Below the pieces are notes generated by a model. The model did no database searches and had not been told where the DNA came from. It saw only the letters and a program-made list of their open reading frames with translations. A program made the translations under genes and the position numbers. This document shows, piece by piece, positions 17,049-26,171 of a stretch of DNA of 64,000 bases (positions are counted from its first letter, which is position 1; each line of letters starts with the position of its first letter). Source of the DNA: JAGWRA01 sp035534615 (GTDB taxonomy: Bacteria > Acidobacteriota > Vicinamibacteria > Vicinamibacterales > CAVVIG01); assembly GCA_035534615.1 (NCBI GenBank), contig DATLRO010000112.1, forward strand, positions 3,096-67,095, in the 5' to 3' direction.

Positions 17049-18161
17049 ATGAAATATGTTGACGAGTATCGCGATGCGCGGCTGGCCCGGGCGCTGGCGG
17101 CCGACATCGGCCGGCGGACGACGCGCGACTGGGTGATGATGGAGATCTGCGGCGGGCAGACCCACACGATCATGCGGTACGGCGTGGACGAGCTGCTGCC
17201 CCCGGCCGTGGAGCTCGTGCACGGTCCGGGGTGCCCCGTGTGCGTCACGCCGATCGAGACGATCGACAAGGCGGTCGAGATCGCGTCGCAGCCGGACGTC
17301 ACGTTCGTCTCCTACGGCGACATGCTGCGCGTGCCGGGCTCGCGCTCGGACCTGTTCCACGTGAAGGCCGCCGGGGGCGACGTGCGGGTCGTGTACTCGC
17401 CGATGGACGCGCTCAAGATCGCCCGCCAGCGGCCGGAGCGCCGCGTGGTCTTCTTTGCCGTCGGATTCGAGACGACGGCGCCGGCCAACGCCATGGCGGT
17501 GTGGCAGGCGCACCGCGAGGGGCTCGCCAACTTCTCCATGCTCGTTTCGCACGTCCTCGTGCCGCCGGCCATCCGGCTGCTGCTCGGGTCGCCCGCGAAC
17601 CGCGTGCAGGCCTTCATTGCGCCCGGCCACGTCTGCACGGTGATGGGCTACTCTGAGTACGAGGAGCTCGTCCGCGAGTACCACGTGCCGATCGTCGTCG
17701 GCGGCTTCGAACCGGTCGACATCCTGGAGGCCATCCGGATGATCGTCGCGCAGCTCGAAGAGGGCCGCGCCGAAATCGAGAACCAGTACGTCCGGTCGGT
17801 CAGCTATGACGGCAACGAGCCGGCGCAGCGGATCATGGCGCAGGTGTTCGAGGTGTGCGACAAGAAGTGGCGCGGGGTCGGCCCGATCCCGCAGAGCGGC
17901 TACCGCCTGCGGCCGGAGCTGGCGGCCCACGACGCCGACCGCCTGTTCGGCCTGTCGACGATGACGGCGGAGGAGCCGCCGGAGTGCATCAGCGCCCAGG
18001 TGCTGCAGGGCCTGAAGAAGCCGACCGACTGCGCCGCGTTCGGCACGCGCTGCACGCCCGAGCGCCCGCTCGGCGCCCCCATGGTGTCGACCGAAGGGGC
18101 CTGCGCCGCGTACCATCAGTACCGGCGGCACGCGATGGACCCGGTGAAGGTGCGGGGATGA
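17049..18161 (+). CDS. hypD: Hydrogenase Fe-cofactor scaffold HypD
   Basis: A 370-aa scaffold on which Fe receives its CN and CO ligands, with a [4Fe-4S] cluster. Conserved motifs: CGGQTHTIMRYG, HGPGCPVCVTP, GFETTAPANAMAV, PGHVCTVMGY, and the C-terminal cysteine cluster (CISAQVLQG, TDCAAFGTRCTPE, GACAAYHQYRR). MKYVDEYRD is the usual opening, so ATG 17049 is preferred to an in-frame GTG at 17037; GAGG at 17039-17042 is well placed. The 51-bp gap after hypC is among the longer ones in the operon. Confidence 0.95.
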   Translation: MKYVDEYRDARLARALAADIGRRTTRDWVMMEICGGQTHTIMRYGVDELLPPAVELVHGPGCPVCVTPIETIDKAVEIASQPDVTFVSYGDMLRVPGSRSDLFHVKAAGGDVRVVYSPMDALKIARQRPERRVVFFAVGFETTAPANAMAVWQAHREGLANFSMLVSHVLVPPAIRLLLGSPANRVQAFIAPGHVCTVMGYSEYEELVREYHVPIVVGGFEPVDILEAIRMIVAQLEEGRAEIENQYVRSVSYDGNEPAQRIMAQVFEVCDKKWRGVGPIPQSGYRLRPELAAHDADRLFGLSTMTAEEPPECISAQVLQGLKKPTDCAAFGTRCTPERPLGAPMVSTEGACAAYHQYRRHAMDPVKVRG

Positions 18162-19213
18162 CGGAAAGACTGGAGGCGGGCTTCTCGTGCCCGGCGCCGC
18201 TGGCCGATCGCCGCACGGTGCTGCTGGGACACGGCAGCGGCGGGAAACTGTCGGCGGAGCTCGTGCGGGATCTCTTCCTGCCCGCGTTCCGGCATCCCGC
18301 GCTGGCGTGCCTGAACGACCAGGCGATCGTCGAGGTGAAGGGCTGCCGCCTGGCTTTCACCACCGACTCGTTCGTCGTCAAGCCGCTGTTCTTCCCCGGC
18401 GGCGACATCGGCACGCTGGCCGTGCACGGCACGATCAACGATCTGGCGATGGGGGGCGCGCAGCCGCTGTTCCTGAGCGTCGCGCTCATCCTCGAGGAAG
18501 GGCTGCCGATGGAGAGCCTGCGGCGCATCGTCGCGTCGCTGCAGCAGGCGGCCGATCGGGCCGGCGTCGGCATCGTCACCGGCGACACCAAGGTCGTCGA
18601 GAAGGGGAGCGGCGACGGGATCTTCATCACCACCTCCGGCATCGGCGTCGTGCCCGACGGGCTCATGCTGTCGGCCGACCTGGCGCGGCCGGGCGATTGC
18701 GTCCTGCTCAGCGGGTCGATCGGTGATCATGGCATGACGATTCTCGGCCAGCGCGAAGGACTGGAGTTCGAGAGCGCGGTCCGGAGCGATTCGGCCGCGC
18801 TGCACACGCTGGTGGCCGACATGCTGGCGGCGAGCGACCGGTTCCGGTGCTTCCGTGACCCGACGCGCGGCGGGCTCGCGAGTGCCCTGAACGAGATCGC
18901 CGCCAGCGCGGGCGTCGGCATCGAGCTCGAGGAGCCGAGCATCCCGGTGCGGGAAGAGGTCCGGGGCGCGTGCGAGCTGCTCGGCCTCGACCCGATGTAC
19001 GTCGCCAACGAAGGCAAGCTGGTGGCGATCGTGGATGCCGCCGACGCCGACCGGGTGGTCGACGTGATGCGGGCGCATCCGCTCGGCCGGTTCGCGCGCC
19101 GCATCGGCACGGTCCGCGCGGCCCGCTCGCCGGTCGTCACGATGCGGACGACGTTCGGGACGACGCGGATCGTGGACATGCTGGCCGGCGATCAGCTGCC
19201 GCGCATCTGTTGA
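18158..19213 (+). CDS. hypE: Carbamoyl-dehydratase HypE
   Basis: A 351-aa ATP-dependent enzyme that turns the carbamoyl group placed by HypF on its C-terminal cysteine into thiocyanate, the source of the CN ligands. The protein ends LPRIC, so the modified cysteine is intact. The PurM-like domain shows GHGSGGK near the start, HGTINDLAMGGA and FRDPTRGGLASALNEIA. ATG 18158 overlaps the hypD stop as ATGA, implying translational coupling. Confidence 0.95.
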   Translation: MTERLEAGFSCPAPLADRRTVLLGHGSGGKLSAELVRDLFLPAFRHPALACLNDQAIVEVKGCRLAFTTDSFVVKPLFFPGGDIGTLAVHGTINDLAMGGAQPLFLSVALILEEGLPMESLRRIVASLQQAADRAGVGIVTGDTKVVEKGSGDGIFITTSGIGVVPDGLMLSADLARPGDCVLLSGSIGDHGMTILGQREGLEFESAVRSDSAALHTLVADMLAASDRFRCFRDPTRGGLASALNEIAASAGVGIELEEPSIPVREEVRGACELLGLDPMYVANEGKLVAIVDAADADRVVDVMRAHPLGRFARRIGTVRAARSPVVTMRTTFGTTRIVDMLAGDQLPRIC

Positions 19214-19220
19214 GGCGTCG

Positions 19221-19601
19221 ATGCATGAAATCGGCATCGCGAGCTCGGTGCTCGACGCGGTGCGCGCCGAACGGGCGCGCTATCCCGGCGGCCGCGTGTG
19301 CAAGGTCGGCGTCAAGGTCGGGGAGCTGGGCGGCGTCGATTGCGACGCGCTGCGCTTCTGCTTCGACGCCCTGACGCGCGACACCGATCTCGACGGGCTC
19401 GAGCTCGAGATCGAATACTGTCCCCTGCGCCATCGCTGCCCGGCGTGCGACGAGACGTTCGCCGTCGAGCAGTTCGAGACGCGCTGTCCGCGCTGCGGCC
19501 GGCTCGACACCGAGTTCGCCGGCGGCGACGAGCTGGACCTCGCCTACCTGGAGGTGGACGTCGATGGATCGGGTACCCCTCGAACGCAAGGTGCTCAATG
19601 A
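19221..19601 (+). CDS. hypA: Hydrogenase nickel-insertion protein HypA
   Basis: A 126-aa nickel metallochaperone. It starts MHEIGIASS, with His2 and Glu3 as Ni ligands, and has the zinc site C73-x2-C76 and C89-x2-C92 (CPAC and CPRC). It begins 7 bp after hypE. Its last 12 codons overlap the start of hypB by 38 bp, and this tail (DGSGTPRTQGAQ) is not conserved. Confidence 0.95.
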   Translation: MHEIGIASSVLDAVRAERARYPGGRVCKVGVKVGELGGVDCDALRFCFDALTRDTDLDGLELEIEYCPLRHRCPACDETFAVEQFETRCPRCGRLDTEFAGGDELDLAYLEVDVDGSGTPRTQGAQ

Positions 19602-20244
19602 GAACGACCGGATTGCCGCCGATCTGCGCGCCCGCTTCGCCGCCTGCGGGGTGCTGTGCCTGAACCTCGTCAGCTCGCCCGGCGCCGGCAAGACTTCACT
19701 CCTCGAACGGACGCTCGACGGCATCGCGCCCGGCCTGCGCGTGGCCGTACTGACCGGCGACATCCAGACCGACCATGACGCGGCGCGGCTGGCCCGCTTC
19801 CATTTTCCCGTCCGGCAGATCACGACCGGCGGCACCTGTCACCTCGACGCGCGGATGGTGGACCGGGCGCTCGTCGGGTGGCCACTCGAAGGGCTGGACA
19901 TCCTGTTCGTCGAGAACGTCGGCAACCTCGTCTGTCCGGCCGGTTACGATCTCGGCGAGGAGGCCAAGGTCGTGGTGCTCAGCGTGACCGAGGGGGAAGA
20001 CAAGCCGCTGAAATACCCCGGCATCTTCTTCCGGTCCTCGCTGATGCTGCTCAACAAGATCGATCTCCTGCCGTTCGTCCCCTTCGACGCGGACGAGGCC
20101 GAACGCAACGCCCGGCGCGTCCATCCCGGGCTGCCGGCTCTCCGCGTCTCGACGCTGACTGGCGCCGGACTCCCCGACTGGTTCGCCTGGCTGGGCGACA
20201 GACGCCGGCAGGTCGCGCTGGCCCGGGCCGCATCGTCGGTGTGA
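19564..20244 (+). CDS. hypB: Hydrogenase nickel-incorporation GTPase HypB
   Basis: A 226-aa G3E GTPase that powers Ni delivery with HypA. Visible motifs: Walker A SSPGAGKTS (37-45), GDIQTDHDA, metal-binding CHLDARM (Cys92, His93), ENVGNLVCP (Cys124) and NKID (164-167). The N-terminal CxxCGC motif and His-rich nickel-storage stretch of many HypB proteins are absent, so this version binds Ni only at the GTPase site. It overlaps hypA by 38 bp, and its stop shares a base with the hypF start. Confidence 0.95.
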   Translation: MDRVPLERKVLNENDRIAADLRARFAACGVLCLNLVSSPGAGKTSLLERTLDGIAPGLRVAVLTGDIQTDHDAARLARFHFPVRQITTGGTCHLDARMVDRALVGWPLEGLDILFVENVGNLVCPAGYDLGEEAKVVVLSVTEGEDKPLKYPGIFFRSSLMLLNKIDLLPFVPFDADEAERNARRVHPGLPALRVSTLTGAGLPDWFAWLGDRRRQVALARAASSV

Positions 20245-22517
20245 TGGACGTCCGCCGGGGCATCACCGTCTGCGGCATTGTCCAGGGGGTCGGATTCCGT
20301 CCGTTCGTCTTCCGTCTCGCCCGCGCCCGCCGGCTCGTCGGCGGCATCTGCAACACCAGCTCGGGCGTCCGCATCGAAGTGCAGGGGCCGGCCGACGCGG
20401 TCGACAGCTTCCTGGCCGGCCTGCAGGCCGAGGCGCCGCCGCTCGCCCGCATCACGGACGTGGCGGTGCGGACGCTGCCGCTGGCCGGGGACCGCGAGTT
20501 CCGCATCGTCGCGAGCCGCGATGACGCGGCCGGCCGGACGCTCATTCCGCCCGACGTGGCCGTGTGCCCCGACTGCCTGCGGGAACTCCGCGATCCGGCC
20601 GACCGCCGGTACCGCTATCCGTTCATCAACTGCACCAACTGCGGACCGCGGTTCACGATCGTGCGGGACATTCCCTACGACCGGCCGCAGACCTCGATGG
20701 CGCCGTTCCGCATGTGTCCGGCCTGTCAGGCGGAGTACGACGATCCGGCCGACCGCCGCTTCCACGCGCAGCCGAACGCCTGCCCGGACTGCGGGCCCCG
20801 CCTGGTGCTGTGGGACGATGCGGGCCGGCCGAGCGGCGCCGGCGACCCGATCGGCCAGGCGGTCGCGCTGCTGCGCGAAGGGGCGATTGTGGCGGTCAAG
20901 GGGCTGGGCGGTTTCCATCTCGCGGTCGACGCGATGCAGGGAGAAGCCGTCCGGCGGCTGCGCGAGCGGAAACGCCGCGCGGGCAAGCCGTTCGCCGTGA
21001 TGGTGCCCGATGCGGAGGCGGCCGGACGTCTGGTCGAAATCGAGCCGGCCGGTCGCGCGCGGCTTCTCGGCTGGGAGCGGCCGATTGTCGTCCTGCCCCG
21101 CCGGGACGCCGGCGCCGTGCCGGACGCGGTAGCCCCGGGACACGGGGACCTCGGCGTGTTCCTGCCCTATACGCCCGTCCACTATCTGCTGTTCGACGAG
21201 GGCCGGTTCGACGCGCTCGTGATGACGAGCGGCAACCTGAGCGAGGAGCCGATTGCCATCGACAACGCCGAAGCCCTCGAGCGCCTCCGCGGCGTGGCCG
21301 ACGCCTGGCTCGTGCACGATCGCGACATCCTGCGCCGCTGCGACGACTCGGTCGTCATGGTGGCCGGCGGGCTGCCGCGCGTGGTCCGCCGGGCCCGCGG
21401 CGAGGTGCCGGTGCCGGTCTTTCTGCACGAGGAGGTGCCGCCGGTGCTGGCCGTCGGCGGCGAGCTGAAGAACACGATCTGTCTGGCGGAAGGCGGGCGC
21501 GCGTTCCTCAGCCAGCACGTCGGCGACCTCGAGCACCTCGAGAGCCATCGGTTCTTCGAGGAGGTCGTCGATCATTTCCAGCGCATCCTCCAGATCCGGC
21601 CGTCTCTCCTGGCGTGCGACCTCCATCCGGACTACTTCTCGACCAGGTGGGCCGAGGCACGGGCGCTGCCGCGCGTCGGCGTGCAGCACCATCACGCCCA
21701 CGTCGCGGCCTGCATGGCCGAGAACCATCTCGACGGCCGGGTGATCGGCATCGTGCTCGACGGCACCGGCTACGGCACCGACGGCCGCATCTGGGGCGGG
21801 GAGGTGCTGATCGCCGGCTATCGGGACTTCGTGCGGGCGGCGCACCTGGCGTACGTGCCGATGCCGGGCGGGGAGGCGGCCATCCGGGAGCCGTGGCGCA
21901 TGGCGGTCGGCTGCGTGGCCGCGCGCCTGGGCGCGGACGCCTGCGCGCGGCACCTGCCGCGGTGGGACGGGGTCGACGACGCCCACATCCGCTTCGTCCT
22001 GCGCATGATCGAACGGGGCGTGAACACCCCGCTGACGTCCAGCTGCGGCCGGCTGTTCGATGCCGTGGCCGCGCTCGTCGGACTGCACCCGCGGGTCACC
22101 CACGAGGCGCAGGCGGCCATCGCCCTGGAGATGGCCGCGCGCCGGTCGGCCGACACCGAGGCGTACCCGCTGGCGATCGACAGGGACGGCGACGGCTGGA
22201 TTGTCGACCCGCGGCCGCTGCTCCAGGCGGTCCTGGCGGATCGCGCGGGTGGGCGGGACGTCCCCGGCATCAGCCGCCGCTTCCACAACGGGCTCGTCCG
22301 GACGTTCGCCGATCTCGCCGGCCGGCTCCGGGAGGAGACGGCGCTGACGCGGGTCTGCCTGAGCGGCGGCTGTTTCCAGAACCGCTGTCTGCTCGAAGGC
22401 CTGCTGGGCGCGCTGGCGGCCGACGGATTCGACGTGTTCAGCCACCGTGACGTGCCGGCCGGGGACGGCGGTCTGAGCCTCGGGCAGGCGCTGGTGGCCG
22501 TGCACGCGGCCCGCTGA
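20244..22517 (+). CDS. hypF: Carbamoyltransferase HypF
   Basis: A 757-aa enzyme that makes carbamoyl-adenylate from carbamoyl phosphate and transfers it to HypE. Domains in order: acylphosphatase-like (GIVQGVGFRPFVFRLA, 11-26), two zinc-finger pairs (CPDCLRE/CTNCGPRF and CPACQAEY/CPDCGPR), YrdC-like (VKGLGGFHLAVDA, KRRAGKPFAVM) and Kae1-like (QHHHAHVAACMAEN, LDGTGYGTDG, LSGGCFQNR). All are complete and the length is normal. The ATG overlaps the hypB stop by one base (TGATG). Last gene of the hydrogenase operon. Confidence 0.96.
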   Translation: MDVRRGITVCGIVQGVGFRPFVFRLARARRLVGGICNTSSGVRIEVQGPADAVDSFLAGLQAEAPPLARITDVAVRTLPLAGDREFRIVASRDDAAGRTLIPPDVAVCPDCLRELRDPADRRYRYPFINCTNCGPRFTIVRDIPYDRPQTSMAPFRMCPACQAEYDDPADRRFHAQPNACPDCGPRLVLWDDAGRPSGAGDPIGQAVALLREGAIVAVKGLGGFHLAVDAMQGEAVRRLRERKRRAGKPFAVMVPDAEAAGRLVEIEPAGRARLLGWERPIVVLPRRDAGAVPDAVAPGHGDLGVFLPYTPVHYLLFDEGRFDALVMTSGNLSEEPIAIDNAEALERLRGVADAWLVHDRDILRRCDDSVVMVAGGLPRVVRRARGEVPVPVFLHEEVPPVLAVGGELKNTICLAEGGRAFLSQHVGDLEHLESHRFFEEVVDHFQRILQIRPSLLACDLHPDYFSTRWAEARALPRVGVQHHHAHVAACMAENHLDGRVIGIVLDGTGYGTDGRIWGGEVLIAGYRDFVRAAHLAYVPMPGGEAAIREPWRMAVGCVAARLGADACARHLPRWDGVDDAHIRFVLRMIERGVNTPLTSSCGRLFDAVAALVGLHPRVTHEAQAAIALEMAARRSADTEAYPLAIDRDGDGWIVDPRPLLQAVLADRAGGRDVPGISRRFHNGLVRTFADLAGRLREETALTRVCLSGGCFQNRCLLEGLLGALAADGFDVFSHRDVPAGDGGLSLGQALVAVHAAR

Positions 22518-22570
22518 ACGGATCTACGCCACGGGGAATCGAGAGCGCGAGCCCCGAGGCCCCGAGGAAG

Positions 22571-22588
22571 GCCGAGCTGACGCTCGGC
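22571..22588 (+). terminator. Weak hairpin downstream of hypF
   Basis: GCCGAG/CTCGGC with a 6-nt loop, followed by GTTAAC and no T run. It is the best candidate for an operon end before the DUF1614 gene. Confidence 0.3.
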
Positions 22589-22634
22589 GTTAACATCGAG
22601 AGCGCCCGGGCCCTGGGCCCTGAGCCCGACCATC

Positions 22635-23309
22635 ATGCCGCGTGCCGGCTGCCTGTCGTTCATCGTCGCGGCGATCCTCATGGTGCTGCTGCCGCTCGTC
22701 ATGATGGATCTGATGTCGGCCGCGCTGCTCAAGCTGCACCTGACCCCCGACATGGCGGTGCTGATCGTCTTCGGCGTCTTCGCCGGCAGCCTCGTCAACC
22801 TGCCCGTCCGGCGCATCGTGCGATCCGAGCCGGTGCCGGTGGACGCGCTGGCGCTGTTCGGCCTCCCGGGCATGTGGCCGCGGCTGCAGCGGGTGCGGCA
22901 CGAGACCATCATCGCGGTCAATGTCGGCGGCTGCCTGATCCCGGTCGGGCTGGCGGCGTACGAGGCGGTCCGCCTGATCGCCCTCCGGACCGACCTGCCC
23001 GCTCTGGCGACCGTCGTCCTGCTGAACGTGTGGGTCTGTCACCGGTTGGCCCGGCCGGTGGCCGGCGTCGGCATTACCCTGCCGGCGCTGGTGCCGCCCG
23101 CCATTGCCGCGACCGGGGCGCTGCTGCTGGCGCCGGCGAACGCCACGCCGGTGGCGTTTATCGCCGGCGTGCTGGGGCCGCTCGTGGGGGCGGATCTCCT
23201 GCACCTGCGGGATGTCGACCGCGCGTTCACCGGCCTGCTCAGCATCGGCGGCGCCGGAACGTTCGACGGGATCCTGCTGTCGGGGATCGTCGCGCTGTAC
23301 CTGGCGTAG
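22635..23309 (+). CDS. DUF1614 family membrane protein
   Basis: A 224-aa multi-pass membrane protein (about seven helices) of the DUF1614 family. Typical segments are VNVGGCLIPVGLAAYE, a conserved VCHRLARPVAGVGI, LVPPAIAATGALLL and GPLVGADLLHL with GGAGTFDGI near the C-terminus. The family is uncharacterised. It lies 117 bp after hypF in the same direction, so it could be read through from the hydrogenase operon, but family knowledge gives no link to hydrogenases. Confidence 0.8.
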   Translation: MPRAGCLSFIVAAILMVLLPLVMMDLMSAALLKLHLTPDMAVLIVFGVFAGSLVNLPVRRIVRSEPVPVDALALFGLPGMWPRLQRVRHETIIAVNVGGCLIPVGLAAYEAVRLIALRTDLPALATVVLLNVWVCHRLARPVAGVGITLPALVPPAIAATGALLLAPANATPVAFIAGVLGPLVGADLLHLRDVDRAFTGLLSIGGAGTFDGILLSGIVALYLA

Positions 23310-23337
23310 CTCACGGCGGGCGTCCCCGGCGCCGCGT

Positions 23338-25179
23338 TCAGTGCAGGTGATAGGGGACGCTGGTCACGATGATGTTCGGCTGGAAGAGCAGCGCGCCCTT
23401 GATGAGCAGCGCCCGCTGATTGTGCAGCAGCGCCTGCCACCAGCGTTTGGGGACGAACTCCGGCAGCAGCACGGTCAGGTAGCTGTCCGGGTGGCTGGCC
23501 TGCAGCTGCTCGATGAACTCGAGCAGCGGCTCCATGATCGACCGGTACGGGGACTCGAGCACGACCAGCTTGACGCCCTCGCCCCAGCGTTCCCAGTCCT
23601 GACGGATCTTGGCCGTGACCACCGGCTCCACGTCCACGTAGGCGGCCAGCACCTCCGGCGACAGCGAGCGGGCGTACTCCAGCGCCTTGAGCACGCCGCG
23701 GTGAATCCCGCTCACCGGGACGACGACGATGTTCGCGTGCGCCGGCTCGGGCGCCCAGTCCTTGATGCTGAGCTGGGAGGCGACGTGGTCGTAGTGGGTG
23801 CGCGTCATCCGGAACAGCATCACGAGGCACGGGATGAGGACGAGCACGATCCAGGCGCCCTCGGCGGCCTTCGTGGTGGCGACGATGATCAGCACGATGC
23901 CGGTCAGCACCGCGCCGGTGCCGTTGATGATGGCATTCGTCCGCCACTTGCCCTCCCGCAGCCGGTGCCAGTGCCGGACCATGCCGGCCTGCGACAGCGT
24001 GAAGGAGACGAAGACCCCGATCATGTACAGCGGAATCAGCGCATGCGTGTCGCCGTGAAACACGATGAGGAGGAGGCTGGCGAACGCGCTCAGCACCAGG
24101 ATGCCGTTCGAGAACGCCAGCCGGTCGCCCTGGTTCATGAACTGGCGGGGGAGAAAGCCGTCGGCCGACACGACCGACGCGAGCCGCGGGAAGTCGGCGT
24201 ACGCGGTGTTGGCCGCCAGCACCAGGATCAGCATCGTCGCGATCTGCACGGCATAGTAGGCGGCGTTGCGGCCGCCCACGAGCGCGCGGGCGATCTGTGA
24301 GATGACCGTCTCGCGATCGGACGGCACGATGTGATAGGCGTGGGCCAGCAGCGTGATGCCGACGAACATCGTGATGGCGAGCACCGCCATCGTCCCGAGC
24401 GTGGACGCGGCGTTCTTCGACGTCGGATCGCGGAACGCCGGCACGCCGTTGGACACGGCCTCGACGCCCGTCATGGCGGTGCAGCCGTTCGAGAAGGCGG
24501 TCAGGATCGCGAACAGCCCGAGGGCGTGGACCTCCGCGCCGGTCGGGATCGGCCCTTCCGGCGGCAGCGGCATCAGGGAACCGGTCGCGTACCGCACGGC
24601 GCCGATGCCGAGCAGCACCAGGATGCTGCCGATGAAGAAGTAGGTCGGCCCGGCGAACAGCCGGCCGGACTCGCGGATGCCGCGCAGGTTCCCGACCGCC
24701 AGGGCCACCACGCAGACCAGGGCGATCAGGACGCGGTCGTCCTGGAGGCTCGGCACGGCCGACGTGATGGCGGCGACGCCGGCCGCCACGCTGACGGCCA
24801 CCGTCATGGTGTAGTCGATGAGCAGCGAGGCGGCGGCGATGAGCCCGGCGCTCCGGCCCAGGTTCTCGCGCGCCACGATGTACGCCCCCCCGCCGTTGGG
24901 GTACGCGTGGATCGTCTGCCGGTACGAAAAGACGACGATCGCGAGCAGCAGCGCGATGCAGAGCGCAATCGGCGTCGCGTAGCTCAGCGCCGCCAGCCCG
25001 CCGACGATCAGGACCCGCAGGATTTCTTCGGTCGCGTACGCCACCGACGACAGCGCGTCGGACGACAGCACCGCCAGCCCGGTGACGCGGGAGAATCGCT
25101 GGTGGTGCGCGAGGCGGGTGGGAATCGGACGCCCGATGAACAGGCGCTTGAGCTGGGATAACAGCCGCTCTTCCGGCAC
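23338..25179 (-). CDS. kimA: KimA-type high-affinity potassium importer (APC superfamily)
   Basis: A 613-aa K+/H+ symporter. Twelve predicted helices are followed by a cytoplasmic domain of about 150 residues (NIVVVPVSGIHRGVLKALEY), the KimA layout. Residues that bind K+ in Bacillus KimA are kept: Asp41 and Tyr48 (SSDALSSVAY) and Asp122, Tyr123, Thr126 (LIDYTMT), all offset by 5 from the Bacillus numbering. Automatic annotation would call it an amino-acid permease; these residues and the ydaO riboswitch directly upstream favour potassium. GGAGGG at 25189-25184 is best placed for the GTG at 25179; a TTG at 25191 lies too close to it. Confidence 0.85.
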   Translation of the reverse strand: MPEERLLSQLKRLFIGRPIPTRLAHHQRFSRVTGLAVLSSDALSSVAYATEEILRVLIVGGLAALSYATPIALCIALLLAIVVFSYRQTIHAYPNGGGAYIVARENLGRSAGLIAAASLLIDYTMTVAVSVAAGVAAITSAVPSLQDDRVLIALVCVVALAVGNLRGIRESGRLFAGPTYFFIGSILVLLGIGAVRYATGSLMPLPPEGPIPTGAEVHALGLFAILTAFSNGCTAMTGVEAVSNGVPAFRDPTSKNAASTLGTMAVLAITMFVGITLLAHAYHIVPSDRETVISQIARALVGGRNAAYYAVQIATMLILVLAANTAYADFPRLASVVSADGFLPRQFMNQGDRLAFSNGILVLSAFASLLLIVFHGDTHALIPLYMIGVFVSFTLSQAGMVRHWHRLREGKWRTNAIINGTGAVLTGIVLIIVATTKAAEGAWIVLVLIPCLVMLFRMTRTHYDHVASQLSIKDWAPEPAHANIVVVPVSGIHRGVLKALEYARSLSPEVLAAYVDVEPVVTAKIRQDWERWGEGVKLVVLESPYRSIMEPLLEFIEQLQASHPDSYLTVLLPEFVPKRWWQALLHNQRALLIKGALLFQPNIIVTSVPYHLH

Positions 25180-25191
25180 ACGACCCTCCAA

Positions 25192-25347
25192 CGGCCGACG
25201 AGGTTAGCTGACGGGCTCGGGGTTGGAAGTCCCCTACGCGGCCCGGGCCTCCGAGGGAGGCCGGACACGGCGATACGCCCCAGGGAAGGTCCATGCCCTC
25301 CCGCGCGGGTCCCCCGTATCGGCCGTCCCTCCCGGGCGCGGCCGATT
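25192..25347 (-). ncRNA. ydaO/yuaA (cyclic di-AMP) riboswitch
   Basis: The leader of the potassium importer contains the highly conserved 3' part of this class, GAGCCCGTCAGCTAACCTCG (25222-25203). Upstream are GGGGGACCC and TGGGGCGTATCGCC, corresponding to the conserved internal segments of the class. CGGCCG at both ends (25344-25339 and 25197-25192) can form P1, and a 7-bp hairpin GGCCTCC/GGAGGCC (25246-25262) lies within. The class senses c-di-AMP and usually switches expression off when the ligand is high. P1 ends 3 nt before the Shine-Dalgarno sequence, so control of translation initiation is likely here. Recognition is from memory of the consensus. Confidence 0.85.
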
Positions 25348-25360
25348 TTGGCAACGGGAC

Positions 25361-25389
25361 ATCATACGCCCGATGGGCGGGGGGGCCAA
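25361..25389 (-). promoter_or_regulatory. Promoter of the riboswitch-kimA transcript
   Basis: Read leftward: TTGGCC (25389-25384), a 17-bp spacer and TATGAT (25366-25361). The start near 25354 falls just ahead of the riboswitch's first helix at 25347, which supports both calls. Confidence 0.6.
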
Positions 25390-25399
25390 ACAGGCCCCC
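25381..25399 (-). terminator. Hairpin after the PHP gene, overlapping the kimA -35 region
   Basis: A perfect 7-bp stem GGGGGCC/GGCCCCC with a 5-nt loop, 25 bp beyond the PHP stop codon. No T run follows. It partly covers the -35 box of the kimA promoter. Confidence 0.4.
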
Positions 25400-25423
25400 G
25401 GAGCGCCTGAGTGCCCGGAGCCG

Positions 25424-26170
25424 CTACGCCGCCCAGGAGCCGTCCCGGAACAGCGTCAGCGCGATGTCGACGTTGGCGCGCAGGGCGCGCCTGATGGCCG
25501 GCCAGTTCTTGTCCGCGCGAATCAGCGTCTTCCACGAGTAGAGATGCCTGGGCTTGTGAAAGTCGCTGCTGGCGATGTAGGGGTAGTGCTTGAGGCTGGT
25601 CACCGAGAAGAGATCGTCGCGGTTGGCCGCCTCCCACACGTCGACCATGTCGGCCAGCTCCTCCCGGTGGTCCCACAGATAGCACGTGCTGATCTCGATC
25701 CGCCGCGTCGTCCGGTGGTGCGGGTGGCAGGCGATGCTGAGCGCCTGCTGGCGCCGGATTTCCCGCAGGATGTCGAGCGGGTTCTGATCGGCGCTGATGT
25801 GGCTCTTGATGTCGAGCGCGATGATGTGCGCGTTCTTCTTGCCGCGGATGTGGTTCTGCGTGACTTCGGCGCCGGGAATCACGAGCAGGCCGTACTTGCG
25901 CCTGGCGTACCGCGCGGCGTCGCGCACGTCCTCGAGGTACTCGGGAAAGACCTCCTCGGTGACGCCGAACCGCCGCTGCCCCAGCGTCGCCAGCCGGCCG
26001 GCCCGCGCGAGCAGGTCCTTCTTCATCAGAATGTGATCGGTGATCGCGATCACGTCGAAGCGACCCGTCTCGCCGTAGAGGTCGATGACCTCACGGACGG
26101 CCAGCTGCCCGTCGCTCCACCGGGTGTGGACGTGAAAGTCGCAGAGCAGAAACGGCTCGTAGCCGGGCAC
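25424..26170 (-). CDS. PHP-domain phosphoesterase
   Basis: A 248-aa protein of the PHP (polymerase and histidinol phosphatase) superfamily. Metal-binding motifs in order: DFHVHTRWSDG, AITDH, PGAEVTQNH, IACHPHH and ASSDFHKPRH, giving a complete set for a trinuclear site. Such stand-alone proteins hydrolyse phosphoester bonds in small molecules or oligonucleotides; the substrate is not predictable here. The GTG start lies 1 bp after the stop codon of the glycosyltransferase gene, so the two are one operon and may act on the same pathway. Confidence 0.85.
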   Translation of the reverse strand: MPGYEPFLLCDFHVHTRWSDGQLAVREVIDLYGETGRFDVIAITDHILMKKDLLARAGRLATLGQRRFGVTEEVFPEYLEDVRDAARYARRKYGLLVIPGAEVTQNHIRGKKNAHIIALDIKSHISADQNPLDILREIRRQQALSIACHPHHRTTRRIEISTCYLWDHREELADMVDVWEAANRDDLFSVTSLKHYPYIASSDFHKPRHLYSWKTLIRADKNWPAIRRALRANVDIALTLFRDGSWAA

Positions 26171-26171
26171 G

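Noticed and set aside
23338..25179. Plain amino-acid permease
   Set aside because: KimA K+-site residues at constant offset, the C-terminal cytoplasmic domain and the c-di-AMP riboswitch favour potassium uptake.
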